From Alphaproteobacteria bacterium (GTDB lineage: Bacteria > Pseudomonadota > Alphaproteobacteria > Rhizobiales > Xanthobacteraceae), in contig VAZH01000072.1 of assembly GCA_005884465.1 (NCBI GenBank), forward strand, positions 1 through 12,746: a stretch of DNA of 12,746 nucleotides. Direction: 5' to 3'. The notes under the pieces were generated by a model. That model ran no database searches. It worked only from the letters and a program-made list of their open reading frames with translations, and was not told where the DNA came from. A program made the translations under genes and the position numbers. This document shows positions 6,055 through 12,746 of this stretch, in pieces. The first letter of the stretch is position 1. Each line of letters begins with the position of its first letter.

Positions 6055-7203
6055 TTAGGCTGTTCGCGCCAACTTGCGTTGGAGAAAATCGCGAACCCGG
6101 GACGGCTCGACATCGGCCGCAATCACGGCGCGGCCGACCGCCGCTAACAGGATGAAGGTAAGCCGGCCGCGCCTGACCTTCTTGTCCTGCGCCATCAGCG
6201 CCATCAGCGCGTCGGCATCGCTGAGCCCTTCCTGGGCAAATCCCGCGATATCCTGCAAATGGGTCGGCAGACCGACCTCGGCAAGATGACGTCTGACGCG
6301 CGCCGCGTCGGATTCGGAGATCATACCGAGTTGCGCGGAAAATTCCGCCGCCAGCACCATGCCGATGGAAACGCCTTCGCCATGGAACAGCCGCTCGGAA
6401 AAGCCGGTGGCGGCCTCCAGCGCATGGCCGAAGGTATGACCGAGATTGAGCAATGCGCGCTCGCCGGTCTCGCGCTCGTCGCGCGCCACGACCGCGGCCT
6501 TGGCGCGGCAGGAGGTGGCGATGGCGTGGTCGCGCGCAGCGCCGCCTGCGAAAATATCGGCATGATTAGCCTCGATCCAGGCGAAGAACGCTTCGTCGCC
6601 GAGCACGCCGTATTTGGCGATTTCGGCATAGCCGGCGCGGAACTGGCGCGGCGGCAGCGTATCCAGCACCGCGGTATCCGCGACCACCAGAAGCGGCTGG
6701 TGAAACGCGCCCAGCAGATTCTTGCCTTGCGGCGAATTGATCCCGGTCTTGCCGCCGACCGAAGAATCGACCTGCGCCAGTAGCGAGGTCGGGACCTGCA
6801 CCAAATCGACGCCGCGCCGCAGGATGGCGGCGGCAAAGCCCGCAAGATCGCCGATCACGCCACCGCCGAGCGCGACCACCAGATCGTTGCGCTCGATCTT
6901 GGCCGATATCAGCGCTTCGCTGACTTGCTCGAGGCCGGCATAGGTTTTCGAACCTTCGCCTTCGTCGACAATGATGCGCGAGGTGGCAATGCCGGCCTCC
7001 GACAGCGAGGCCTCGGTTTTCTCCAGCCAATGTTTTGCGACATTGCGGTCGGTAACGATGGCGACGCGCGAGCCAGGCCGCAACGTTGCCACGCGGGTCC
7101 CTAGCGACTGCAGTTCGTCGCGGCCGATGACAATGTCATAGGCGCGCTCGGCAAGCGCCACGCCGACGGTGATCGGCTCCGAATGTTTCAAGGGCGCGGT
7201 CAT
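6055..7203 (-). CDS. aroB: 3-dehydroquinate synthase
   Basis: AroB converts DAHP to 3-dehydroquinate, step two of the shikimate pathway to aromatic amino acids, in the cytoplasm, using NAD+ and a divalent metal. At 382 residues it has normal length. The NAD-binding GGGVIGDLAGF (113-123) and PTSLLAQVDSSVGGKTGIN (138-156) are clear. The metal ligands are expected at Glu194 (AGYAEIAKYG), His256 (NLGHTFGHALE) and His274 (LFHGEG). The start is either of two adjacent ATGs (7206 or 7203). I use 7203 because relatives are recalled to begin MTAPLKH; the aroK stop TGA at 7205-7203 overlaps both. With no separate ribosome-binding site, translation is probably coupled to aroK. The open frame continues further upstream, but that part is aroK read out of frame. 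Confidence 0.96.
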   Translation of the reverse strand: MTAPLKHSEPITVGVALAERAYDIVIGRDELQSLGTRVATLRPGSRVAIVTDRNVAKHWLEKTEASLSEAGIATSRIIVDEGEGSKTYAGLEQVSEALISAKIERNDLVVALGGGVIGDLAGFAAAILRRGVDLVQVPTSLLAQVDSSVGGKTGINSPQGKNLLGAFHQPLLVVADTAVLDTLPPRQFRAGYAEIAKYGVLGDEAFFAWIEANHADIFAGGAARDHAIATSCRAKAAVVARDERETGERALLNLGHTFGHALEAATGFSERLFHGEGVSIGMVLAAEFSAQLGMISESDAARVRRHLAEVGLPTHLQDIAGFAQEGLSDADALMALMAQDKKVRRGRLTFILLAAVGRAVIAADVEPSRVRDFLQRKLARTA

Positions 7204-7826
7204 CATGTGGCGCCCATTCGGCCGGGTGTTTCTTTCGCAGCGCCGCCGCACAGCAAGGCGTGCAAGCCCTCGATACATTCATCGACGATTTTTTCGTGCG
7301 GCACGTCGCGCGACCAGATCGTCAGATCGGCGTGCTGATAGGCCGGCTCGCGTTCCCTCATTAAACGCCCGACGGTCGCGGCGGGATCGGCGGTCTGCAG
7401 CAGCGGACGGTCGGCACGGCGCTTCACCCGGCGCATGATGATATCGGCATCCGCCTTGAGCCAGATCGAAACCGCCTTGGCTCCGATACGGCTTCGGGTC
7501 TCCTCGCGCATGAAGGCACCGCCGCCGGTGGCGATCACGGCCGGACCGCTGTCGAGCAGCCGCGCAATCACCCGCGCCTCGCCATCCCGAAATTGCGGCT
7601 CGCCATGGGCCTCGAAAATGTCCGGTATCGACATGCCCGCCGCCGCCTCGATCTCCGTATCGGCGTCGAGGAATGGCAGCCGAAGCCGCACCGACAGCCG
7701 CCGTCCGATGGTGGATTTGCCGGCACCCATCATGCCCACCAGCACGACCGAGCGCGTTCCCAGCGCCGCTGTGATCTCGGCTTCCTGGGACGTGCTGGCA
7801 CTGGTCGGTGTGGCAGTTTCAGGCAT
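7203..7826 (-). CDS. aroK: shikimate kinase
   Basis: AroK phosphorylates shikimate to shikimate-3-phosphate with ATP, step five of the shikimate pathway. The 207-residue protein has a Walker A GMMGAGKST (31-39), the shikimate-contacting DAD (54-56), FRDGE with Arg80, the GGG turn at 101-103, the lid RADRPLL with Arg140 and the adenine-side region near RLMREREPAY (154-163). The ~20 residues before the kinase core are Ser/Thr/Ala-rich and longer than in E. coli AroK, which is usual for this bacterial group. No good Shine-Dalgarno precedes ATG 7826, so the exact start is moderately certain. It is the first gene of the minus-strand cluster aroK-aroB-CNNM, and the promoter should lie in the repeat-rich 311-bp gap upstream. 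Confidence 0.94.
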   Translation of the reverse strand: MPETATPTSASTSQEAEITAALGTRSVVLVGMMGAGKSTIGRRLSVRLRLPFLDADTEIEAAAGMSIPDIFEAHGEPQFRDGEARVIARLLDSGPAVIATGGGAFMREETRSRIGAKAVSIWLKADADIIMRRVKRRADRPLLQTADPAATVGRLMREREPAYQHADLTIWSRDVPHEKIVDECIEGLHALLCGGAAKETPGRMGAT

Positions 7827-7893
7827 CTCAATGCTCGATTGCCGCGGATTGCGGCGTTCCGCGTCACCTATACTACCCCCGCCGATACCGTTG

Positions 7894-7968
7894 CTAGTGT
7901 CCCGGTTCTAAGGTTCGCATCCCGTTCCAGCGACCTCTGTTGCGAACCTTAGAACCGAAGGACACCAG
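7894..7968. repeat. 75-bp inverted repeat (MITE-like hairpin 1)
   Basis: CGGTTCTAAGGTTCGCA (7903-7919) is repeated as a perfect 17-bp reverse complement at 7941-7957 around a 21-bp loop. The symmetry extends outward to CTAGTGTCC (7894-7902) and GGACACCAG (7960-7968), with one mismatch and two unpaired A residues at 7958-7959. Such a long, nearly perfect hairpin without coding capacity fits a miniature inverted-repeat element or a structured repeat family. No target-site duplication is obvious. Confidence 0.75.
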
Positions 7969-8066
7969 AAGAGTATGATTTCAGTGCGGTTTCGGGATTG
8001 GACATTCGCTACGAGAAGTCGCGGAAACACCGCGCGAATGTCAAATCCCCCGCACTGGTGACTCTT
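7969..8066. repeat. 98-bp inverted repeat (hairpin 2), abutting hairpin 1
   Basis: Matching blocks on the two sides are AAGAGT/ACTCTT (7969-7974, 8061-8066), CAGTGCGG/CCGCACTG (7982-7989, 8050-8057), GGGATT/AATCCC (7994-7999, 8044-8049) and GACATTCGC/GCGAATGTC (8001-8009, 8034-8042). They are interrupted by small bulges and a 24-base apical region that contains its own GCGG-AAACA-CCGC mini-hairpin (8021-8033). It begins exactly where hairpin 1 ends. It could be a repeat, the second half of one composite element, or a structured RNA. Confidence 0.7.
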
Positions 8067-8137
8067 GCAACGGCAAGGCGAACATGTTGGTAGTCAGGCC
8101 CGATTTTGATGGTTAATTCGCCGCCTGAGGCCCGCTG

Positions 8138-8284
8138 ATGCCCAGCCTGTTCCGCTTTCTGACGGTTCTCGCGATCATCGGCGGCATCGTCTATGGCGTG
8201 ATTTTCGCGCTGGCGAATTTCGTTAACCCGAAACCGCGGGAAATGACCGTCACCATCCCGGCCGACAGGTTCCTCAAGAAATAA
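8138..8284 (+). CDS. small single-helix membrane protein (48 aa)
   Basis: A 48-residue protein: MPSLFRFL, then a hydrophobic helix at about residues 8-27 (TVLAIIGGIVYGVIFALANF), then a polar tail with PKPREMTVTIPADRF ending in KK. TGAGG sits seven bases before the ATG. The stop is 16 bp before the xerD start on the same strand, so the two are probably co-transcribed. I recall similar tiny proteins upstream of xerD in Bradyrhizobium-type genomes, but no function is known to me. The positive residue near the N-terminus and the charged C-terminus would allow a one-pass inner-membrane protein, with the orientation not settled. Confidence 0.75.
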   Translation: MPSLFRFLTVLAIIGGIVYGVIFALANFVNPKPREMTVTIPADRFLKK

Positions 8285-8300
8285 ACGCTAAGGTTGGCGG

Positions 8301-9260
8301 ATGCGTTCCAGCAAGATCCCAGATGCCAAACTGATCAATCTGTTCCTCGACATGCTCGCGGCGGAGCAGGGCGCGGGCGCCAACACGCTCGATGCCTATC
8401 GTCGCGATATCACCGATTTTTCCGAATTTCTCGCTCCGACCGGCCAAGGCTTTGCCGGCGTCGAAACCCAGGCGCTGCGGGACTATCTCGTCGACCTTGA
8501 CGGGCGCGGCTTCAAGTCCTCGAGCGTGGCGCGCCGGTTATCGGCGATGCGGCATTTGTTTCGTTTCCTCCTGAACGAGCGGATTCGCAGCGACGATCCG
8601 GCGGCGATCCTGTCCGGTCCGAAGCGCGGCCGGGCGTTGCCGAAAGTGCTGTCAATATCCGACGTCGATCGTCTGCTGGCGCGCGCCAAGGCGCTGACGG
8701 ACGCGCCGGATGCCTCTGCACTGCAGGGGCTTCGCGCCATGCGGCTGTATTGCCTGCTGGAAGTGCTTTATGCCACCGGCTTGCGGGTGTCGGAACTGGT
8801 GGCGCTGCCGCGCTCGGCGGCGCGGCGCGACGCGCGCATGATCGTGGTGCGCGGCAAGGGCAACAAGGAACGGCTGGTGCCGCTGAACGAGGCTTCGCGA
8901 CAGGCGATGGTCGATTACCTCGCCGCGATCGAAGCACTCAAGCCGGAAAAGAAGAAAAACGCGGCGAACTCGAAATGGCTGTTTCCCTCGTTCGGCGAGA
9001 GCGGGCATCTGACGCGGCAGCATTTCGCGCGCGACCTGAAGGAGCTGGCGGCATCCGCCGGGCTGGCGCCGCGGCTGGTCAGCCCGCATGTGCTGCGTCA
9101 TGCGTTCGCGAGCCATCTTTTGCATAACGGCGCCGATCTGCGCATCGTGCAGACGCTACTCGGCCATACCGATATCTCGACCACGCAGATCTATACCCAT
9201 GTGGTGGAGGAGCGGTTGAAGAGCCTGGTGCGCGACCTGCATCCGCTGGCGGAGAAGTAG
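8301..9260 (+). CDS. xerD: site-specific tyrosine recombinase XerD
   Basis: XerD acts with XerC and FtsK at dif to resolve chromosome dimers at the division septum. The 319-residue protein has the N-terminal core-binding (SAM-like) domain at about 8-95, with GANTLDAYRRD (26-36), and the catalytic domain at about 115-305. All six catalytic positions are visible: Arg162 (TGLRVSEL), Lys186 (RGKGNKERLVPL), His263 and Arg266 (SPHVLRHAFASHL), His289 (LLGHTDIS) and the nucleophile Tyr298 (TTQIYTHV). TAAGG lies seven bases before ATG 8301. A short lysine-rich insert (EKKKNAANSK, 216-225) precedes KWLFPS. The conserved chromosomal neighbourhood (small protein, accA) favours XerD over XerC or a mobile-element integrase. 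Confidence 0.93.
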   Translation: MRSSKIPDAKLINLFLDMLAAEQGAGANTLDAYRRDITDFSEFLAPTGQGFAGVETQALRDYLVDLDGRGFKSSSVARRLSAMRHLFRFLLNERIRSDDPAAILSGPKRGRALPKVLSISDVDRLLARAKALTDAPDASALQGLRAMRLYCLLEVLYATGLRVSELVALPRSAARRDARMIVVRGKGNKERLVPLNEASRQAMVDYLAAIEALKPEKKKNAANSKWLFPSFGESGHLTRQHFARDLKELAASAGLAPRLVSPHVLRHAFASHLLHNGADLRIVQTLLGHTDISTTQIYTHVVEERLKSLVRDLHPLAEK

Positions 9261-9458
9261 GTGATCGTTGTCCCGGGTGACCCCACCTTGACTTCGGCGG
9301 CTTCTCCGCTGAAAGAGCCATTTCCCGCCCGCGATCTTGCTGGCGCGCAATCCGCTTCTGCACCCGGATTGTGGGCTAAATAATTGACAAAGCGGGCTTT
9401 CTTCACGCGAACCGGAATCCGCTTCGCTTGAAAGCGCGTTCCTCCGTATATTGATTTG

Positions 9459-10421
9459 ATGCCGGATCACATGCGCTCTTATCTCGATTTCGAAAAGCCC
9501 GTCGCCGAGCTCGAATCCAAGGTCGATGAATTGCGCGCGCTGGCGGCTTCCGGCAGCGACATCGCCGACGAGATTTCGCGGATCGAGGACAAGGCGGCGC
9601 AAGCGTTGAGCGAGCTCTACTCCAACCTGACGCCGTGGCAGAAAACACTGGTCGCGCGCCATCCGCAGCGGCCCCATTTCACGGATTTCATCAACGCGCT
9701 GATCAGCGAATTCACGCCGCTGGCCGGAGACCGCAAGTTCGGAGAGGACGAGGCGCTGATGGGCGGGTTCGGCCGTTTCCGCGGCGAAAGCATCTGCGTG
9801 ATCGGCCAGGAAAAGGGCGCCACCACCGAATCACGCATCAAGCATAATTTCGGCATGGCGCGCCCGGAAGGATATCGCAAGGCGGTCCGGCTGATGGAAA
9901 TGGCGGATCGGTTTGGCATTCCGGTGTTGTCGATCGTGGATTCCGCCGGCGCCTATCCCGGCATCGGCGCGGAGGAACGCGGACAGGCGGAAGCGATCGC
10001 GCGCTCCACCGACGCCTGCCTGTCGCTCGGGGTGCCCAATGTCGCGATCATCACCGGCGAAGGCATGTCGGGCGGCGCCATCGCGATCACCACGGCAAAC
10101 CGCGTGCTGATGTTCGAGCATGCGATCTACAGCGTGATCTCGCCGGAGGCGGCGTCCTCGATCCTGTGGCGCGACGGCACCAAGGCGCAGGAAGCCGCGA
10201 CCAGCATGAAAATCACGGCGCAGGACATGCTGCGCTTTGGCGTGATCGATTCGATCCTGAGGGAGCCCTCCGGCGGCGCGCATCGCGACCCCGCCGCCAT
10301 GATCGCGACCACCGGTGACGCCATCGCGCAAGCCTTTGACGACCTCCGCAATCTCGACCGCGACATGATTCGCAAGCAGCGGCGGCAGAAATTCCTCGAT
10401 ATCGGCCGGAAAATGGGTTGA
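9459..10421 (+). CDS. accA: acetyl-CoA carboxylase carboxyltransferase subunit alpha
   Basis: AccA pairs with AccD to transfer carboxyl from carboxybiotin-BCCP to acetyl-CoA, giving malonyl-CoA for fatty acid synthesis. The 320-residue protein has the full family length: YLDFEKPVAELE (8-19), NLTPWQKTLVARHPQRP (56-72), the core GQEKGATTESRIKHNFGMA (116-134), DSAGAYPGIGAEERGQAEAI (161-180), YSVISPEAASSILW (224-237) and GGAHRDP (272-278). One unusual residue is Met203 in GEGMSGGAIAI, where most relatives have GEGGSGGA. ATG 9459 is chosen because relatives begin MPD..MRSYLDFEKP; ATG 9471 is the alternative. Neither has a good Shine-Dalgarno. TATATT at 9447-9452 resembles a -10 that would start the RNA at or near the ATG. 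It follows xerD after 198 bp. Confidence 0.95.
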   Translation: MPDHMRSYLDFEKPVAELESKVDELRALAASGSDIADEISRIEDKAAQALSELYSNLTPWQKTLVARHPQRPHFTDFINALISEFTPLAGDRKFGEDEALMGGFGRFRGESICVIGQEKGATTESRIKHNFGMARPEGYRKAVRLMEMADRFGIPVLSIVDSAGAYPGIGAEERGQAEAIARSTDACLSLGVPNVAIITGEGMSGGAIAITTANRVLMFEHAIYSVISPEAASSILWRDGTKAQEAATSMKITAQDMLRFGVIDSILREPSGGAHRDPAAMIATTGDAIAQAFDDLRNLDRDMIRKQRRQKFLDIGRKMG

Positions 10422-10581
10422 GGCGGAATTTTTGTGGAAGGAAAAATGGCGGCTGGAACGGCAGCCCCAACCGTTAACCCTCTGTCCTTTTTTCGAAAAA
10501 TCCCGCCGTTTCGACCCCAATTAGGCCCTGACACCGATATTTAACGTCTGTTGACCATGCCGGGGCCGGGTCCCACTGCTC

Positions 10582-10623
10582 GGCCCTGATCGGCTTGCGA
10601 GCCGAGGGGCCAAAGGATAGTAT
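10582..10623 (+). promoter_or_regulatory. candidate promoter with overlapping hairpin upstream of the L,D-transpeptidase gene
   Basis: TTGCGA (10595-10600) and TAGTAT (10618-10623), spaced by 17 bp, are each 4/6 to the sigma-70 consensus. The RNA would start about 10630, with a ~67-base leader. The -35 lies inside a nested inverted repeat: GGCCC (10582-10586) with GGGCC (10607-10611), and CGGCT (10591-10595) with AGCCG (10600-10604). The hairpin could alternatively end accA transcription, but no U-run follows directly. Low certainty; no promoter data. Confidence 0.3.
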
Positions 10624-10696
10624 TTTGGTCAATGGCTTCAGGGCATGAACGCTAGGTTGGGGTGCGAGAATTGCCCGTTGGGTGGGGAGCTCTACA

Positions 10697-12175
10697 TTGA
10701 TTGATCGTTCGCTGGTTCGCGCGCTCATCACCTCTGCCGCGCTCGGGGCCGGTGCGCTGCTGGCCGGCTGCAACAGCGACGACATTTCGCTCGCCAACAA
10801 CGCCAAGGCTAATCAGCCCGTGCCGGCAAGGCTGATTGCCGAGATGACCGCCAAGGACATGGACCTGCAATCGCCGATCCTGGTCCGGCTGTTCAAGCAG
10901 GAAGCCGAACTCGAGGTCTGGAAGCAGGATCGCTCCGGCCGTTTCGCGCTGCTGAAGACCTATCCGATCTGCCGCTGGTCGGGAGACCTTGGGCCCAAGG
11001 TCCGCGAGGGCGACCGCCAGGCCCCGGAAGGTTTTTATTCCATTACGCCGGCGCAGATGAATCCGCAGTCGCTTTATTATCTTTCCTTCAATACCGGCTA
11101 TCCCAACGCCTATGACAAGGCGATGGGGCACACCGGCTCGCAGTTGATGGTGCATGGCGACTGCTCGTCGCGCGGGTGCTACGCGATGACCGATGAACAG
11201 ATCGCGGAAATCTATTCGCTGGGACGGGAATCCTTCTTCGGCGGCCAGAAATCGTTCCAGCTGCAGGCCTATCCGTTCAAGATGACGCCGCTGAACATGG
11301 CCAAGCACCGCAACAATCCGAACATGCCGTTCTGGAAGATGATCAAGGAAGGCTACGATCATTTCGAGGTGACGCGGCAGGAGCCGAAGGTCGATTTCTG
11401 CGAGAAGAAATACGTGTTCGATGCCGAGAAGGCGCCGGAGGCGAAGCGCGATCCGGTGTTTGACGCCTCGGCCAAATGCCCCGCTTACGTGATCCCGCAG
11501 GAAGTCGCGGACGCCGTGCGCGAGAAGCAGCAGCAAGAACACGCCGAGGCCGCCAAACTGGTTTCACGGGGCATGCCGGTCGCCCGCGCCAACCCCGGCA
11601 TCGACGGTGGCATGAACAAGGTGTTCGCCGCCAAGCTGCCCGATGGCTCTACCGGATTGTCGGAAGGCGGCGAGGGCCAGGGCCTGTCGCTCGCCGCGTT
11701 TAGCCGCGCGCCCGGCACCATTCCCGCCACCGTCAATCCACCGCGCGGACCTGTGACATCCCCGCAAGAGCCGTTGGTGGCTTCCATGGCGCCGGCTCAA
11801 GCCCCTGCGACGCGAGTGGCGTCGGCGGCGCCGCAGTCCGAGGGATTCTTCAGCAACCTCGCCCGCAGGGTGGGCCTCGGCGGTTCGGCAGACACCACCG
11901 CCAGCGCGCCGCCGATCCCGGCGAAGCCGAAAATCATCGAGGCCAAGCGCAACGAGCCGCCGCGTTCGGAAGCGTCGGCCCCGAAGGCCGTCGCCGCGGC
12001 ACCGAAGGTTGCGGATACCAAACAGGCCACAGCCCAGCCGCCGCTGAAACCGGCGGTCTCGGAATCACAGGCTGCCGCTGCATTTGCGGCGCCTGCGAAA
12101 GATGGCGTTGTCGCCGGCGCAGCGCCAATCGTTCCGGCCAATTCGTTCGAGAGCCGCTTCTCGGCGTTCAAGTAA
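10697..12175 (+). CDS. YafK-type L,D-transpeptidase lipoprotein with long Pro/Ala-rich tail
   Basis: A 492-residue envelope protein. A signal peptide (MIDRSLVRALITSAALGAG) ends in the lipobox LLAGC with Cys25, so it should be lipidated; Asn at +2 fits export to the outer membrane. Residues ~40-250 form a YafK/YkuD-like L,D-transpeptidase domain, with APEGFYSI, SLYYLSFNTGYPNAYDK and the active site MVHGDCSSRGCYAM, in which His153 and Cys161 are the likely catalytic pair. Such enzymes form or break peptidoglycan crosslinks, or crosslink lipoproteins to the wall. From about 265 to the end the sequence is Ala/Pro/Lys-rich low complexity, probably a flexible wall-spanning tail. I chose the TTG at 10697 because GGGGAG lies seven bases upstream; the GTG at 10682 has no ribosome-binding site. 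It converges on secA. Confidence 0.85.
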   Translation: MIDRSLVRALITSAALGAGALLAGCNSDDISLANNAKANQPVPARLIAEMTAKDMDLQSPILVRLFKQEAELEVWKQDRSGRFALLKTYPICRWSGDLGPKVREGDRQAPEGFYSITPAQMNPQSLYYLSFNTGYPNAYDKAMGHTGSQLMVHGDCSSRGCYAMTDEQIAEIYSLGRESFFGGQKSFQLQAYPFKMTPLNMAKHRNNPNMPFWKMIKEGYDHFEVTRQEPKVDFCEKKYVFDAEKAPEAKRDPVFDASAKCPAYVIPQEVADAVREKQQQEHAEAAKLVSRGMPVARANPGIDGGMNKVFAAKLPDGSTGLSEGGEGQGLSLAAFSRAPGTIPATVNPPRGPVTSPQEPLVASMAPAQAPATRVASAAPQSEGFFSNLARRVGLGGSADTTASAPPIPAKPKIIEAKRNEPPRSEASAPKAVAAAPKVADTKQATAQPPLKPAVSESQAAAAFAAPAKDGVVAGAAPIVPANSFESRFSAFK

Positions 12176-12201
12176 GCCGAATCAATTCAGCATCTCGCCG
12201 T

Positions 12202-12331
12202 CATGCCCGCCAACGGGTCGGCGCGGGCGCCGCCCGATGACAGGCTCCGGCGGGCATGCAGTATCCCGAGGCGTTTCGAAAGAACCGAGACGGCGCGGCA
12301 TACTGGATCATCCGCTTTCGCGGATGATGAC
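12202..12331. repeat. two-hairpin intergenic repeat, copy B, with a 35-bp insert in hairpin 1
   Basis: Hairpin 1 has perfect 10-bp arms CATGCCCGCC (12202-12211) and GGCGGGCATG (12249-12258). Its loop is occupied by a 35-bp element (12212-12246) that starts AACGGGTCGGCGC and ends CCGCCCGATGACAGGCT. After a 48-bp linker comes an uninterrupted hairpin 2: ATCATCCGC (12307-12315), loop TTTC, GCGGATGAT (12320-12328). This is the same repeat as copy A at 4579-4710, where hairpin 2 instead is the occupied one. It lies between the convergent L,D-transpeptidase and secA genes and may serve as a two-way transcription stop. Confidence 0.8.
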
Positions 12332-12360
12332 ATCAGCGGCTAATCAACGCCGCCTCACCC

Positions 12361-12746
12361 TCACGCATATTTGCCGTGGCAGTGCTTGAACTTCCTGCCC
12401 GAGCCGCAGGGGCAGTCTTCGTTGCGGCCGATCTTGCCCCAGCTCGCCGGATTCTTGGGGTCGCGGTCGGCGGTGGCCGCGGGCACCAGCGAGACGTTGG
12501 CGAATGCGAGTTCGTCCTCGCCGGTGTTCGGATCGAACTTGTGCGCTTCCATGTGCGGCAATACAGGCTGCTGCTCCTCCGGCGGCACGATCTCGACGCG
12601 CATCAGCTGCGCGCTGACCGCCTCGCGCAAGTGGGCGATCATCGCCTCGAACAGGCTGAAGGCTTCCGACTTGTACTCCTGCAGCGGATCGCGCTGGCCG
12701 TAGCCGCGCAAGCCGATCACCTGACGCAGATGATCGAGCATGATCA
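12361..12746 (-). CDS. secA: protein translocase ATPase SecA, C-terminal part (cut by window edge)
   Basis: The last ~128 residues of SecA, the ATPase motor that pushes preproteins through SecYEG. The frame runs on past the right edge, so the first codons here are internal. [20 protein letters not shown] and the following [13 protein letters not shown] belong to the helical scaffold/wing end of SecA. A variable linker follows, then the SEC-C zinc motif [16 protein letters not shown] close to the C-terminus, with ligands Cys-x-Cys-x8-Cys-His. This segment binds zinc and contacts SecB and phospholipid. The stop is TGA at 12363-12361. It converges with the L,D-transpeptidase gene across repeat copy B. 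Confidence 0.95.
   Translation of the reverse strand, partial: IMLDHLRQVIGLRGYGQRDPLQEYKSEAFSLFEAMIAHLREAVSAQLMRVEIVPPEEQQPVLPHMEAHKFDPNTGEDELAFANVSLVPAATADRDPKNPASWGKIGRNEDCPCGSGRKFKHCHGKYA

Larger units (their letters stand above)
7827..8137. other. 311-bp gene-free gap filled mostly by two hairpin repeats
   Basis: This is the divergent gap between aroK (-) and the small membrane protein gene (+). No open frame here looks coding. About 173 bp of it is two abutting inverted repeats (7894-7968 and 7969-8066). The remaining 67 bp next to aroK and 71 bp before the small gene must hold both promoters. I see no strong -35/-10 pair in either piece. Confidence 0.6.

Noticed and set aside
5280..6155. 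291-codon plus-strand frame opposite the CNNM/CorC gene
   Set aside because: His/Gln/Arg-rich shadow of a well-supported minus-strand gene.
7894..8066. CRISPR-like or tandem repeat array
   Set aside because: There are only two unlike hairpins, with no regular repeat-spacer pattern.
8301..9260. Tyrosine recombinase as a sign of a prophage or integrative element
   Set aside because: Length, motifs and neighbours (accA, small protein) fit chromosomal XerD; no att-like repeats, tRNA or cargo genes are nearby.
9384..9389. Perfect TTGACA as an accA promoter -35
   Set aside because: No -10-like hexamer at 15-19 bp downstream, so it was not annotated.

Overview
The window looks like chromosomal core DNA from a high-GC alphaproteobacterium of the Bradyrhizobium / Rhodopseudomonas group (Nitrobacteraceae). 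This is judged from protein similarity recalled from memory, from the gene order aroK-aroB-CNNM/CorC and small protein-xerD-accA-L,D-transpeptidase-secA, and from palindromic intergenic repeats of a style common in those genomes. No database search was run. No tRNA, rRNA, CRISPR array, transposase or phage gene was seen.

Layout: 1-288 holds no recognisable gene. A DedA membrane protein (289-960, +) converges on a citrate synthase-like protein with an N-terminal MerR/excisionase-type helix-turn-helix (989-2212, -). A second citrate synthase-like gene (2286-3374, +) is divergent from it. The 73-bp gap between these two carries a 14-bp perfect palindrome and a second inverted repeat, a good candidate operator. 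Next come a C-terminal J-domain protein (3536-4189, -), a divergent BolA-family gene (4278-4574, +), and the minus-strand run aroK-aroB-CNNM/CorC (7826 down to 4725). A 311-bp gene-free stretch (7827-8137) contains two back-to-back hairpin repeats. The plus strand then carries a 48-aa one-helix protein, xerD, accA and a lipoprotein L,D-transpeptidase. The 3' end of secA (-) is cut by the right edge.

How the genes fit together: aroK and aroB are two steps of the shikimate pathway and overlap by a few bases, so they are probably translationally coupled, with the putative Mg2+/Co2+ efflux-type membrane protein following 22 bp later. XerD (chromosome dimer resolution), AccA (malonyl-CoA synthesis), the L,D-transpeptidase (peptidoglycan) and SecA (protein export) are housekeeping genes. 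The most distinctive part is the divergent citrate synthase pair, in which one enzyme-like protein carries its own DNA-binding domain and faces palindromic DNA.

The intergenic DNA is the second point of interest. Three palindromic repeats sit in the three larger convergent gaps. Two of them, about 7.6 kb apart, are copies of the same two-hairpin element, and each has the same 35-36-bp sequence lodged in the loop of a different hairpin and in opposite orientation.
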